Under the pieces are notes generated by a model. The model worked only from the letters and a program-made list of their open reading frames with translations. It searched no databases and was not told the DNA's origin. A stretch of 64,000 nucleotides of DNA from Limnephilus marmoratus (lineage: Eukaryota > Arthropoda > Insecta > Trichoptera > Limnephilidae), in the NCBI GenBank assembly GCA_917880885.1, contig OU862908.1, positions 55,697,819 to 55,761,818 on the forward strand, given 5' to 3'. The stretch's first letter is position 1; each line of letters begins with the position of its first letter. The translations under genes and the position numbers were made by a program. Shown here one piece after another: positions 1 to 11,553 of the stretch.

Positions 1-35
1 TGAGGACAAACAACCGTCACAGCCACAACACACAT

Positions 36-80
36 ATCGTCACCTTCCTCGTCCTCATCCTCGTCCTCGCCCTCGTCGCA
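36..80. repeat. (CTCGTC)n-type microsatellite
   Basis: Imperfect CCTCGTCCTCATCCTCGTCC repeat; on the minus strand it would translate to an acidic Glu/Asp run. No splice context can be judged so near the window edge. The rest of 1-1850 holds nothing recognisable beyond AT-rich intronic sequence. Confidence 0.6.
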
Positions 81-1854
81 CAACCGTACCTAGACCTAGG
101 GCCAATCTTAGAGACGTCTCTGTATGCATTGTGTATACACATTATATCTCAAAAGTTCCACCACCCAGAACTAGTAAATCTGTGGAACCCCAAAATCGGG
201 ATATGGAGTGCCAGTAGGAAATAGAAAGAGTGAAATTATAAAGTTGGCTTTTTAGTCGCTGATCCATTTCAGTTTTTTTTATTTTTCATTTTAGTCACTA
301 ATCCATCTCAATAGTGGTTCTCCATCAGAGTTACAACTGCATTTCTCCCACTGGGAAACGGTTCCCTTTAAATCTTGTATAGTCCTAGCACATACAATGA
401 CGACTTTAAGATTTCCACAAACCCTACCACAAAATGTAATAAAATACCACTTATCTAGATGTCAATCCCGTCTGGATACTAGCAATTCAGTCCGCTCCAA
501 TTAAATTACACCAATATACTCGTATTAACAAATAATTTGAGAGGGTGATCAAAAAAAACCTTTCAATAAAACAATATCAATGTTGTTATGCTGTGAAGGA
601 TGGATTTCGTACAACTATATGCATGGTTCGGTTGAAGTGATGCTGCTATCTGAATAAGTGGTGGTTTATTGCTGTACGTAACGATATCCAATGACATGCT
701 GACTGATTATTTAATGGTAGAAACTTTTACAAATACATCCTATCGTTATCAGATAAGTTAGACTAGGAACCTCCTAGTTAATCGGTTGTGTAAATTCATC
801 ATGCAAAACTAATTTGTGTTTTAACACCGCAAATGGTTTTTAACACTGATGTTAGGAGCACACTTAACGCTGAATCACAAACAATCAAAACCTTTAAAAG
901 CATTAAATAAATATTGAGTTAGACTAGGAACCTCAAAGTGAATTGATTTTTTAAATTTTATCATGCATAACTCATTCATGTATTAACACTGCTAATGGTT
1001 TTTAAACACTGATGTTAGGAGCACACTTAACGCTGAATCACATATGTTCAAAACTTTCAAAGACTCAAAGCGAAGAAAGAGAAAAAAAACTCTTTTAAAA
1101 CCATTGTTAATTCTGTGCCGTCTGCAATTCAGATATTCTGCACAGAAAATTAAGAAATAGTCTTCCAACAAAATCTTTCATTCCATGCAGCAAGAAACTT
1201 CTGAGAATTTAGATAAAATCAGTGGAAAAAGGTGAAAACAGACATCTAATAAGATTTAATATATTTTTAAGTTGTTTTAAAAATTGCCACGTATATTTGT
1301 GACTATCTGGAAAATTTTGTTTTCAGTAAGTAATTGTGTTAAGAGGTGAGGATATGAGGTTATTATACAACCCTTGACAGAAAAAGAATGAGCACTTTGA
1401 GAGGAGTTGCATAAATTTGAATATTCATAAAAATAAAACAGTTAAAAAGAAATTTTATTAAAATATTGTTATTTTAAATGTGACTGAATGTTGTAAGAAA
1501 GTAGTCACAGCTGATAGAAATTAAATAAAATTGATGTCAGTATTTTGACAATACGGCTTCTATTGTCGTGAAGTATTGAAAAAAATAATACGATTACATG
1601 CAATTAATTTATATTGCATTTCTAAGATAGATTGGTTTAAAGAATAGATAAATATAAAGTGTAGTACGTTATCAAAATGAATATTAGTATGAAGGAAGTG
1701 AGTGTAATGAGAGAATGCGCATGTACATCAAATAGTAGCGGATGTCGCCAATCCCAGTTGACCGTGTGACAATGAATGACCAACAATCAGAAGCAACATG
1801 TATTGTAAGCCCGACAGAACACTGGAGCGCATCTGTAAAGTGGCAGGATAAAGG

Positions 1855-2030
1855 GATGGGTGCATACCGGAAGGTTGGGCGGCCTCCCCCTGTGCCCCCG
1901 CCGCCCCCTCTGCCCCCTGTGCCCCCGCCCCCTCCGGCCCGGGCTGCTGGGGGGCGCAGTACGCCGCGGAGGCGTTCTCACACGGGCTAATACACAAGCC
2001 CACACAACTACGTCCGCTGCAGAATGTGCT
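1855..2030. other. GC-rich exon-like island, unresolved
   Basis: A sharply GC-rich stretch in an otherwise AT-rich intronic landscape. On the minus strand one frame reads NASAAYCAPQQPGPEG followed by Gly/Ala/Gln repeats, with a possible acceptor (tattag near 1989) and a possible donor (CTTCCG|gtatgc near 1870). On the plus strand it gives a Pro-rich string. It could be a further chico exon on the minus strand, but the phase does not fit exon 4 directly, so another exon would be needed between them. It could also be simple-sequence GC repeat. I do not assign it. Confidence 0.3.
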
Positions 2031-2493
2031 CTCTGCAAAAACAGCCATGTGCAAGCCCACTCGTGGTCAATGTTTCAACAGACAGACAACACAACACAAC
2101 CACCATCGCCAGCCACTTCATACACTTACAGTTAAACATTAATTCTATTTCTGTCTTTCAGTAGTCTGGCTGCTTTCAACCTAATAATTTGAAGAGATTC
2201 CATTGAACGAAAACCTTCAAATTATTTATCATTTTGTTTGTATTTGTGAAAAATACAATCCTAACACCTTCAAATGTAAACAAAATATAAGATAATGAGA
2301 ATGTAGTTCTGTTGTCAAAATAACAAAATCAGGAGACAAATTGCAAAACTCGTTTGTTAAATTAACCTATTCAGTGCCCTATAAAATTTGTGCCATGGAG
2401 GCAAGATTGAAGTCTCTAATATTATTGTCGATTCAGAAAAGAATATAGAATCAAAACTCTTATCCTATTTTTATTGTTTTAAAGAGGCAAATA

Positions 2494-3660
2494 CGAGGTT
2501 CGATCAATAAGTACTCATGTTTCAAATCAGTTGGCTTTGCTGAGGGAAGTTGACATTACCGTCATGTACTGCCATCTATCAAATAACACCATACTAAATT
2601 TCAGACTGATTCATAGTTTTTTTTATTTGGCAGCCAGTTGTATCGCACGTGTTTCTCGATAAAATGGAAAAAGAGCAACATCGATCCGTAATTCGCTTTT
2701 TATTTTTGGACAGAAAAAACATTAGAAGAAATAAAAGCAAAGTTGTATGCTGTCTCTGGGGACCCTTCACAATCTATGACAACCATGAGAAACTGGTTCA
2801 ACGTAATCTAATTTAAACGTGGTTGTACATCTGTTTTTGGTGAGGAGCGTCCAGGCCACTCGGCAGACATGGTTGCCGAGGAAATTGTTAAAAAGGACCA
2901 TGACATGATTCTTGCTGATCACCGAACTAAAGTGTGCGAAGCAGCAGAGGCCTGTAGACATTCATCCTGAACTGTCGTGACCAAATTACATGAATTTTTC
3001 ATTTTTATTTAGATATTTTATTTTAAATGCACATTTACAGTTGTACATAATCAATAATAAACGTACATTTTATTTTATTAAGCAATAATTGCGTTTTTGA
3101 ATGGTTGAATATTTAGTTGAAAAATATCTGTATCAGGGGACAGGTAATTTAGTAACGGAATCATTTTTCCGAGCGGTATTACTAATGGTAAGTTAGTTCT
3201 GCATCTCGGAACAACAAAAGTTCTATGTCTGCGCGCTCTTGTGAAGTTATCGGGGACATAAAGCTCAAATTTTTGTATTATATCGGGAATACAGATGTTA
3301 CCATTTAGAAGTTTATATGCTGTTGTCAAGAAAGCAGTTTTCTTTCTATCGGCGAGGCTATTAATACCCAGCATGCCGAACAAAAGGCTGATGGATATAA
3401 TAACCAGGGATAATATCCGAAGTCTAAGATATAAATATCTCAGAAATTGCGCTATGAATTGCGTTCTGGCTCCCTGCGACATCTTTTTGTTACCCAGCAT
3501 GAAAACATGGCTCGTGTGAAAAAATTCAGCTCCAACAAGGCGTTGCCGAAACAGAAGCGTATTTTGAAGAGTTTGACAAACCGTATTTTTTAGGGATTAA
3601 AGAAATGCATCTTCAATTGCATCTTCACACCTAACAAGGGTACTTATTGATCGACCCATG
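2494..3660 (+). mobile_element. mariner element, degenerate, interrupted by a LINE fragment
   Basis: Terminal inverted repeats share GTTCGATCAATAAGTAC at the left and its complement near 3640-3655; TA target duplications lie at 2492-2493 and 3661-3662. Between them the plus strand shows the mariner transposase start (MEKEQHRSVIRFLF), helix-turn-helix text with frame breaks, GEERPGHSADM and DHDMILADHRTKV, and near the right end the typical C-terminal block LQQGVAETEAYFEEFDK. The middle of the transposase is missing and a minus-strand LINE end takes its place. Dead copy. Confidence 0.85.
2999..3518 (-). mobile_element. 5'-truncated non-LTR retrotransposon, ORF2 C-terminus
   Basis: The minus-strand frame 3500-3078 reads LLFGMLGINSLADRKKTA, LLNGNICIPDIIQ and RTNLPLVIPLGKMIPLLN. 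This pattern (LG…SL..RR…, then the RxRTN/NYLS block) is the usual C-terminal tail of Jockey/CR1-like LINE ORF2 proteins. A/T-rich 3'UTR runs to about 2999. It sits inside the mariner at 2494-3660. Confidence 0.7.
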
Positions 3661-4685
3661 TATGTCTGGTACACCAAGAACTTGGAATGAGTTAAAGGTT
3701 CCGAGCTCCAAATTTCATTAAACATTTATATATGTATGGTTATATCTCCCATCCTTAACAATTCCTCTGGAATTATCATTGTAAACACTATTAATTTCCA
3801 TAAAAACAAAGCCTATTTAAACACAGTACCAGATCAGATACGGTTTGAATTATTTAATTTGTTACTAAAATTGTTAGAATAAGAAAGTGAGAGCTGTTCA
3901 TTGCAGTACCAGGAAAAATTATAACTTATTATGTACTTACAAATAATTATTAATCATAGATTCAAAACATATTTACCAACACCTATCACAATAGGAAAAG
4001 AATGCACAAAACATTCAAAACAAATCATGGTGACACCACATGCCAAATAATATGAACATTTAATTATCTTTATGTGAAATATTATACATAAATATGTGAA
4101 TTTATAATTTATATACACTGAGAGAATTTTTGTCCGTTTGAAGCCGAGAGAGAACCATACCAGAAAATAGTTACACTAGAAATTTTTGTAAAAGTATATT
4201 TAACTGTTAAGTAATGTTAACATTGCTGGAAGAATAAAGAAAAGCATTAGGTATTGTTATATGGGCTTGGTTTAATATGCACTAACTCCTTTTTCGGAGA
4301 AAGTGCATTTATCCAACAAAGGATTTTTAACAGTGTGTTCCGAACCTAATTCATTTGAGTAAATTATATGTGGAAAAGAAAATGCGTTTCAAAATATTTT
4401 AAAAAAAGGAGCTCAGATATAACACACGATAAAACTTTTTTTACATACATCCATTTGAATTTCACTTTTGTTATCTAGATTGAATGATGTGGAATCTTGG
4501 AAGTGGAAATTTACCCACTTCACGACATCAAGCTGAAACTCGGCAGATAGACTCGTTGTCGATGACAATGCATTCTATCAACTTTTGATGGCAATCACAT
4601 ACACACATGCGGACATATATGCATTTTTCTGGCATTCGAAGAAATTAAAGCACTTAATATACAAAATAAATGTCGGCCTTACGAA

Positions 4686-4765
4686 CTAGCGATTCGGCCC
4701 GGTTGGTAGCGCAGTTGATTCCGATCACTGGGTAGGAAGGTTCAAAACTCAGTCAAACCAAAAAA
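4686..4765 (+). repeat. tRNA-like SINE head
   Basis: GGTTGGTAGCGCAGTTG resembles a pol III A box and GGTTCAAAACTC resembles a B box at the right spacing, followed by an A-run. It does not fold as an intact tRNA, so a tRNA-derived SINE head or tRNA pseudogene is the likely reading. The 4800-5070 segment to its right has higher GC and no recognisable coding. Confidence 0.45.
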
Positions 4766-5131
4766 AAAATTTAAGTTTAATTTTATTTTTCGTGTAATTC
4801 ATTCACTCACACTAATGTCCATTTATAGTCATTTTCAAAGTACGCCAATATGATCGAAATCTGGCAGGGAACGCACATCGTTACATGTACTTCAGTTTTA
4901 TCGGTTAACAGTGAGGTCAGTCCCATTCGGGTCGGTATGAACGCAGCGGTGACCAGTGTGCGAATCTTCGCAGCGCAACTTGGCACAAAATTGTCCGCAT
5001 TCTTAATGCATGCGGCCGACTGATACGTGAGGCGGCGGTGTAAGTTCTGTGAGAACCCGCTGATCAATCATAGAGCATTGAGTCCTTACAGTTTTAATCG
5101 TTTTTAAATTAAGATTTATTAATTCTACATA

Positions 5132-5788
5132 TAGTCTGTCAAAAAAGAGTAGAAAATATAAAAACTGGAACTACTAAATTTGTAGACAGGCAACACCAAT
5201 TTAACTGTCAAATATTTTTTTGAAGTGCAATGACACTGAATGTATAGAACACGGTAAACCACATTTTAAAAAACATTTTTTCTTCATGACATAAATTTGA
5301 TTAAAATGTGATTTATAAAGCGATTTGCTTTAACATAAATTTGAATTTAACAATAGATAGAAAGGAAGAATCACTAATGGTGAGTTTACTACTTTTAGAT
5401 CTAAATGAGTTAAATATATTCAGATCTAAAATTAGAGACATGATCTAAAGCCCAGGCAATGCTAGGTACTTTATCTACTAGTATTAAATAAATGTGAGCA
5501 ATTTCTAAACTGTGCTTTATATTTTATTACATTATAGTTATTCTTCATTATGTTAACACAAAATTGCAAAGGTATAATAATAAATACCTATATGCAATTC
5601 TAGTTTAGGGATCGGCGGGTATCTATATTGCAATGAAAAAATATTTTTTCCACTATTATGCCTTTTTAATTTTTTATAAAAATGTAGGTTACACAGCTTT
5701 ACTTTAACACCATGAGTTATGTGTTTAGTATTGCCATTTGATCAACAGTGGCGCCCTCATATATTTTCTACTCTTATTTGACAAACTG
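5132..5788. mobile_element. TA-flanked MITE (CAGTTTGTCAAA family)
   Basis: Left end TAGTCTGTCAAAAAAGAGTA and right end complement CAGTTTGTCAAATAAGAGTA form a roughly 30-bp TIR. TA duplications lie at 5130-5131 and 5789-5790. The interior is AT-rich and non-coding. The termini resemble those of the IS630-like element at 10441-12238, suggesting related transposases. Confidence 0.8.
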
Positions 5789-6393
5789 TATAATAAAACC
5801 TATGTATTCAAAATCAGCATTTGCAAATCTATATGAATACATATTTTTTAAGTCATATTATTTTTCTTTAATTTCCTTATTAACATAATTTTTGATTGTG
5901 AAATAGAAAATGCTAAAGTACTTAACTACATTTTCAAAAAAAATCTATTTGCCAAGTACCTATATAATAAAATCAGTAAATGCATAAAACACTGACAAAA
6001 TTTTAATTAAATTAATCACAAACATCAAATCTATTCTACCTAATAACTCATTTCGTATTTAAAAACTCTATTACTACAAAGGTGCATTAAACTACTGAAA
6101 ATATAAAGACTGCACTCACTAAAACACCAGTCTATAAAATGATCACACACAAAAGTTAATTATTATAAAGGAAAACTTATAGTAAATCTAAACATAAAAT
6201 AATTTAAAATGGACAAGAAGTTCAGCTGCTTATTTAGTAAAATAATAAATTATTATATTAAAATAATAAAATTGGAATTTAATCGCAATTTGTTTTAATT
6301 CAAATCCTTTCGTTTTACTAAAAAAAAGCAGCTGAACTCTGAGTCCATCGGACGGAAAAAAAATAACAATTGTAAAGAGAAAAGTGAACATAC

Positions 6394-6545
6394 CACTGGA
6401 AGGCGAGAGACCGTGGGACTTGGTGCCCGTGTGGGTCTGCCGGCGGGATAGGACGGAGATGGGCTTGGACGCCTCATTCGCTGATGAAGATCGCAGCCGA
6501 ATGGGGCCCAGCTCCTCCTTGACATTGGCAGAATTCGACATGGCA
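6394..6545 (-). CDS. chico: chico/IRS coding exon 4 (post-PTB Ser-rich linker)
   Basis: 152 bp with acceptor cttgcag| and donor AGTG|gtatgt (phase 1). After the end of the PTB helix (HAMSNSANVKEELG) it reads PIRLRSSSANEASKPISV, then RRQTHTGTKSHGLSPSSG. The RSSSANEASKPI-type block and the following RRQ are typical of insect IRS proteins just after the PTB domain. The next exon must begin with two bases that complete a Gly/Ala/Val/Glu/Asp codon; it is not identified with confidence in 1-6393. Confidence 0.92.
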
Positions 6546-9500
6546 CTGCAAGATTAAACAGGATCAAAGATTTAGTAGAAATAGGTCCAAAATAAAATTA
6601 ATAACTTTGTTGCTGGCACTGAAGAGATGAACCGATAGAACACATCCAGCGTCGATATGTTGTAGGGGTGAGTGTGCCCGGAGTAAACTCAACTTCTTCA
6701 CTCTCTGACTTCTGGTGGAATTGTTCAAACATTTTCTAATATCGAAATAAATCAATTTTATTGGCCTAGGAGTAGATAAGCATGTTATTCATTTCTATAT
6801 TTTATATATTTAAAAAAGCTCATTTAATAGCATAAATGTTTTCACAGTAGGGATGCTATCTTTGCAAAAAGAAAATTATTGTACATTTATGTTTTTAACC
6901 CCTCCGCAACGTAAGCAGATAAATGCGTTAAAAATACGACAGCAGAAAAATATACAATAAGCGTGTTTATACGTCAGCGCGTGTCTCCATAGAAACCGTT
7001 ATAACTCCGTTATTGTTTTAGTTACATCCCTAAAATAAAAAGTGAAAGGTCGATAGTGAATCATGCTGCACATCTCTATTCAAGTTGTCCATAGAAATAC
7101 ATAAAAATAACATTCTGTCAGCAGGGCCGCCGAGAGGGCACGTTGGCCAAGTCTGAAACTTGGGTCCCGGGCCTAAGGGGGGCCCGGGACAGGCTCACGG
7201 GCCCCGGATTTTTGAATAATAAAAGCCAATGACACTCGGAGCGGACGCGGGCCGGGCCCGCACGCAAGTAGAAAAGTAGAAAAGCAATATTGTAGATGAC
7301 AATTTTTATTTGCCTGTATTATTATTTTATAGTTTGTGGAGTTTTTACTATAATTTTAAACATATTTCTATTTAGTATTCCATTACTAACGTATCCGTGT
7401 TGATATTATAATAATTTAATTTAGCCTGAATAATGAAGAATATGTAAATACACACACACAGTTAATTTAATAATAAACACAAGTATTTTATTTTGAGTAT
7501 TTACCATAACTTTTTAAACATTTCCATTGAATAATTATGCTAAATTCGAATGATTGGTATAATGGTATAAGATACTAGAAAATAAGAAAATGTAATGAAA
7601 TAGTATTCCTAGCAGTAGCACTAGACTTGGGGCCCAGATTGGCTGTCAGCGTCCCTGTCTGTCAGACGCGCAGTCTGACACATAATTTATCCCGCCAAAT
7701 TTCCTACGGTCGGGTCGATCGCGCCCGACATTGTTAATTTTTATTAAAAATTTTTATATGAAATGATAAAAAAGTGAGGTGACAAAAGTGTTTATTACAC
7801 ATTTATACAATAGAATAAGTATTGTTGTTAACATAATCTGTGATTTTAGTACCGTTTTCACATAAAAACATCACGTGAGTCATTTTCACATTTTTTTAAT
7901 GTTTGCATTCTTAATTTTAATATTTACAAATATTAATATTTATTTGTAATATAATAATTCGAAAGGTTATTTTTTAACCTGTCTAAAACAGTTTTTACTA
8001 TTTGGCTACGTTGAGAAATGTTTCATTTATAGAGCTTTAATTGTGAAGCGGTAATAACACAAAGTTTTCGTAAAATGTCATTTCGTTAATAGGCCAGTGC
8101 AATTAGCGATCCGCGATCGGAATTATTCCGGTAGTCCCAATTTTTTTATATGTTTTATATACTCATCTCCTGATGTAAAATCTGAGTTTTCGACCTTGGG
8201 TCACTTGAGCTTTCGCCGCCATTTTGAAAAAACCAGCCGAAATCGCGCCAAAATCTAGTTTTTCTCAAATATCTCGTTTTCAATAAAAATTTCGGATAAA
8301 GTGGCTTTAAAAGTTTAGTAGAACATAAAATTACCTACAATTTTTATACAATGAACTTTCTTCTATCTCTAATAAATATCGAGATATGCAGTCGTAAAAA
8401 CGTGTATAAGTTTATAAAAATTGGTAAATTGCCCAACTTGGTTTGGTTGTTTGTGCCTATCTCTTTTCCAGTACAATTTTGTGAAAAAATTACCGATTTG
8501 AATTTTGTAGAGAATATAATTTTATAAAAGACGTAGGTATATGTTTAACGCTTTTATCGCAATTAGGTATCCAGGTTCTAATACAAAAGTTTCACAAAAA
8601 TTAGGTCAAAAACTGAATCACAAGAATAGTTTTGGCATAACTTGATAATTGTTTTTTTTAAACAATTACTGTTGAAATAACATGTAACGTACATAACAGT
8701 AACATTAACCATCAATGTAATCACAATGTATAAATAAAATTAATAATAAGGCACATAGATGTTAAAAAAAATGTATTTTCTTAAAATATATGACTATTGA
8801 CTTTAGTTTCTTAATGCCACTTACGGACCCCGAACAGCTTCAATTGTCCTATGGCTCATCAGCCGAATTTGTGGCAACTGGGTCACAAATTTCTCAAAGT
8901 CATCATCATGAACGAAGGCTTCCACAGCATTCTTGCACGAGCTGCCATTACAGTGAATACAGAGTAGGGAGCATTTCAAACCCGACTTTCTGTATGTGCA
9001 CTTTCCAGCGTAACCTTTTTTGCATTGGCATGATATAAAGTTCAGCAACGCCTGAGGTGCAGTTTCCTTCGAATACGAAATTATTTTTTTACTTTTTAGT
9101 GCATTTTTTGAAGTCGTTTTTTTGTTTTGTTAAAATTTTTGTTTTTACAGTATAGATGCTATCTTTGCAAAGTGAAAAGTACTAAATATCTATGTTTTTA
9201 CAGTAGGGATGCTATCTTTGCAAAGCAAAAAGTACTGAATATCTATGTTTTTACAGTAGGGATGCTATCTTTGCAAAGTGAAAGGTATTGTGCATCTATG
9301 TATTTACAATAGGAATGCTACCTTTGCAAAGTGAAAAGTAATGAGCACCTACGTTTTTACCTTTGCAAAGTAAAAAGTACTGTACATCTGGCAGCTTTAT
9401 ACTGAAATTGTGTGAGAGGGTTTGAATTTTTGGCATTTTTTTCAAGTTATTAGATAATATGCTACGATCATAATGCATATTTTGCCAATATCACCAATAG

Positions 9501-11518
9501 CCACTTTTACTTTATAATTCTAATCAGATTGCATCAAATAAGAAAAGGAAATGCCAGGAAGAGTTCCTCAATTAAGAAAAAAAAAAAAGAAGAGAGAATA
9601 GGACAAATCATGGATGATAGCACAATGGGTGTCCTTCTGTTCAATTTCCAGTGGGAGCCGTGAAGGCCAAATCAACAAAGTGCATAGATTTAAAGGGGAG
9701 AATACGTACTGCAGAATGGTTGCATGCATGCTCTGCGCTATGTTGGGGTCTTCCGTGTGCATCCACAGCTCCCCTGCCCCCGTCACGCTGGAGCGACCAA
9801 CCTCCATGTAGAAGAAGCACTCCGAGTCTCCACATCTTTAGGGAAAATAAACATTGGAATCAGTTATAAATATTTATTTTGAATATTAATGATAACTACC
9901 TTTTGCCCGTTGCAGGCAACTAACTGGTTAATACTAAGCGATTTGACGTGTGAACGCGGACAAAGCAAGGAGAGCGTATTTAATTAAATATGTGATGAAA
10001 AACGATGTTTGAATGTGGATAAAGCGAGGAATGTGCGCCCAGGAGCAGGGCACAGGTAGTCAACCGCTCAATTTTGACCACCTGCTCTCGAGCCACTTCG
10101 GTCGACCGGTTCAAGGCGTTCAATACGGGCCCTTTCTCGCAAAAAGGGGCCGAGGAGCTTTCTGCTCAATTTTTCACTGCGCCATTCGGGTTATGCAGAA
10201 ATTTGGAATTACTCCAGTTTATCAATAGAGCCTTATCTTGCCAAAAGGGGCCTAGGAGTTTACCGCTCAATTTTTTCACTTAGTCCTTCGGATTGTGTAG
10301 GTTGAGATGCGTAATTTGATATCCATCTCGGATACTCTAAGGTTCCATGAATTAAATATTTTTAGAAAAATAGTTCCTACTTTCAGTATCTACCTACTGA
10401 GCACATCAATTTATTCTGCTGTACAATATCCGAACAGGTATAGTTTGGCAAGAAAGTGTAGAAATTAATTCAATTGGAACTAAACGTGTTCATTACTATG
10501 GCAACACCGAATTATATGACGTTTCCTATGGCCGCCTATGGCTGTCATATTAGCGCGTGTTACGGTTGATTTATTGTCTTAAATCTGAGTAGAATATCGC
10601 TGATTTGATAATATTTTTATTCATTGTTTGCCTGAATTTAATTAAAATGAATAAATTATTACATAGTGATACAAGAGGGGTTATATTCTGCGTTTTTCAA
10701 CGCTGCCTAGCCGAGTGTCACGCGAAGAAGCTTCTTTTTAATTTAGAAGATGTTTGCAAACGAACTGCAGAAATGACTGGTATGTAGTATAGTTTGTTTA
10801 ATAAATTTCATTAGTATTACAAGATTTATGCCAATTTTCGAGCGATAATAACCATTACAATCTGATTTGAGGTTATGGTAAAAAAATCTGATTTTGACAC
10901 TTCATTTTGACAGTTAATGTGCGGCCACAGGAAAAAGGGAATAACTCAATAAAAAAAATAATATTAAACTCGTAGAAAAGTTACTTTTTTCACGTTTTCT
11001 CTTTCTTTCTTTCCAAGTGAATATTATAATAATAATAATAATAATAATTGGATAATTTATAAAGCGCCGTTTTTGTGAAAAATCACCTCAAGGGCGCTGT
11101 ACAATTTATTAGGAATGCTTAGGTTCTAACTGATTTTACTATTTACAAATGGATACAGAAACATACTTACCTGGCAGGTCACTTCCGATAAACACACTTT
11201 AATTATAAGTTTATGCTTGGAGAAGATACAGCTTTGCACGCGGAGGACATTACAGTTAACCACTGGACATTGCGTGATTTTACATTATTTGCTACCCTCA
11301 TCGCTGTTAGTACCTATTACATTTGTGAATAGATTAGTGGCAAAAGGCAAAAGTAGAGGTATTTATTTTAAAATACTGGAGAATTTAGGACTATTGGAGA
11401 TTAGTGGCAAAAGTATAGTTGATATTTATTTTAAAATACTGGAGAATTTCGGAATCTTTAGGGCTGGAGAATGTTCATGAAATGACCTTCACAAACGCTT
11501 ACATTTTTTTTTATTTTA

Positions 11519-11553
<35 letters not shown>

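Noticed and set aside
1742..1990. Pro-rich plus-strand frame (PPVPPPPPLPPVPPPPP) as a gene
   Set aside because: Produced by GC-rich low complexity; no family, no supported splice partner on this strand.
9140..9395. CRISPR-like array
   Set aside because: Units are contiguous without unique spacers, and the genome is an intron-bearing animal genome.
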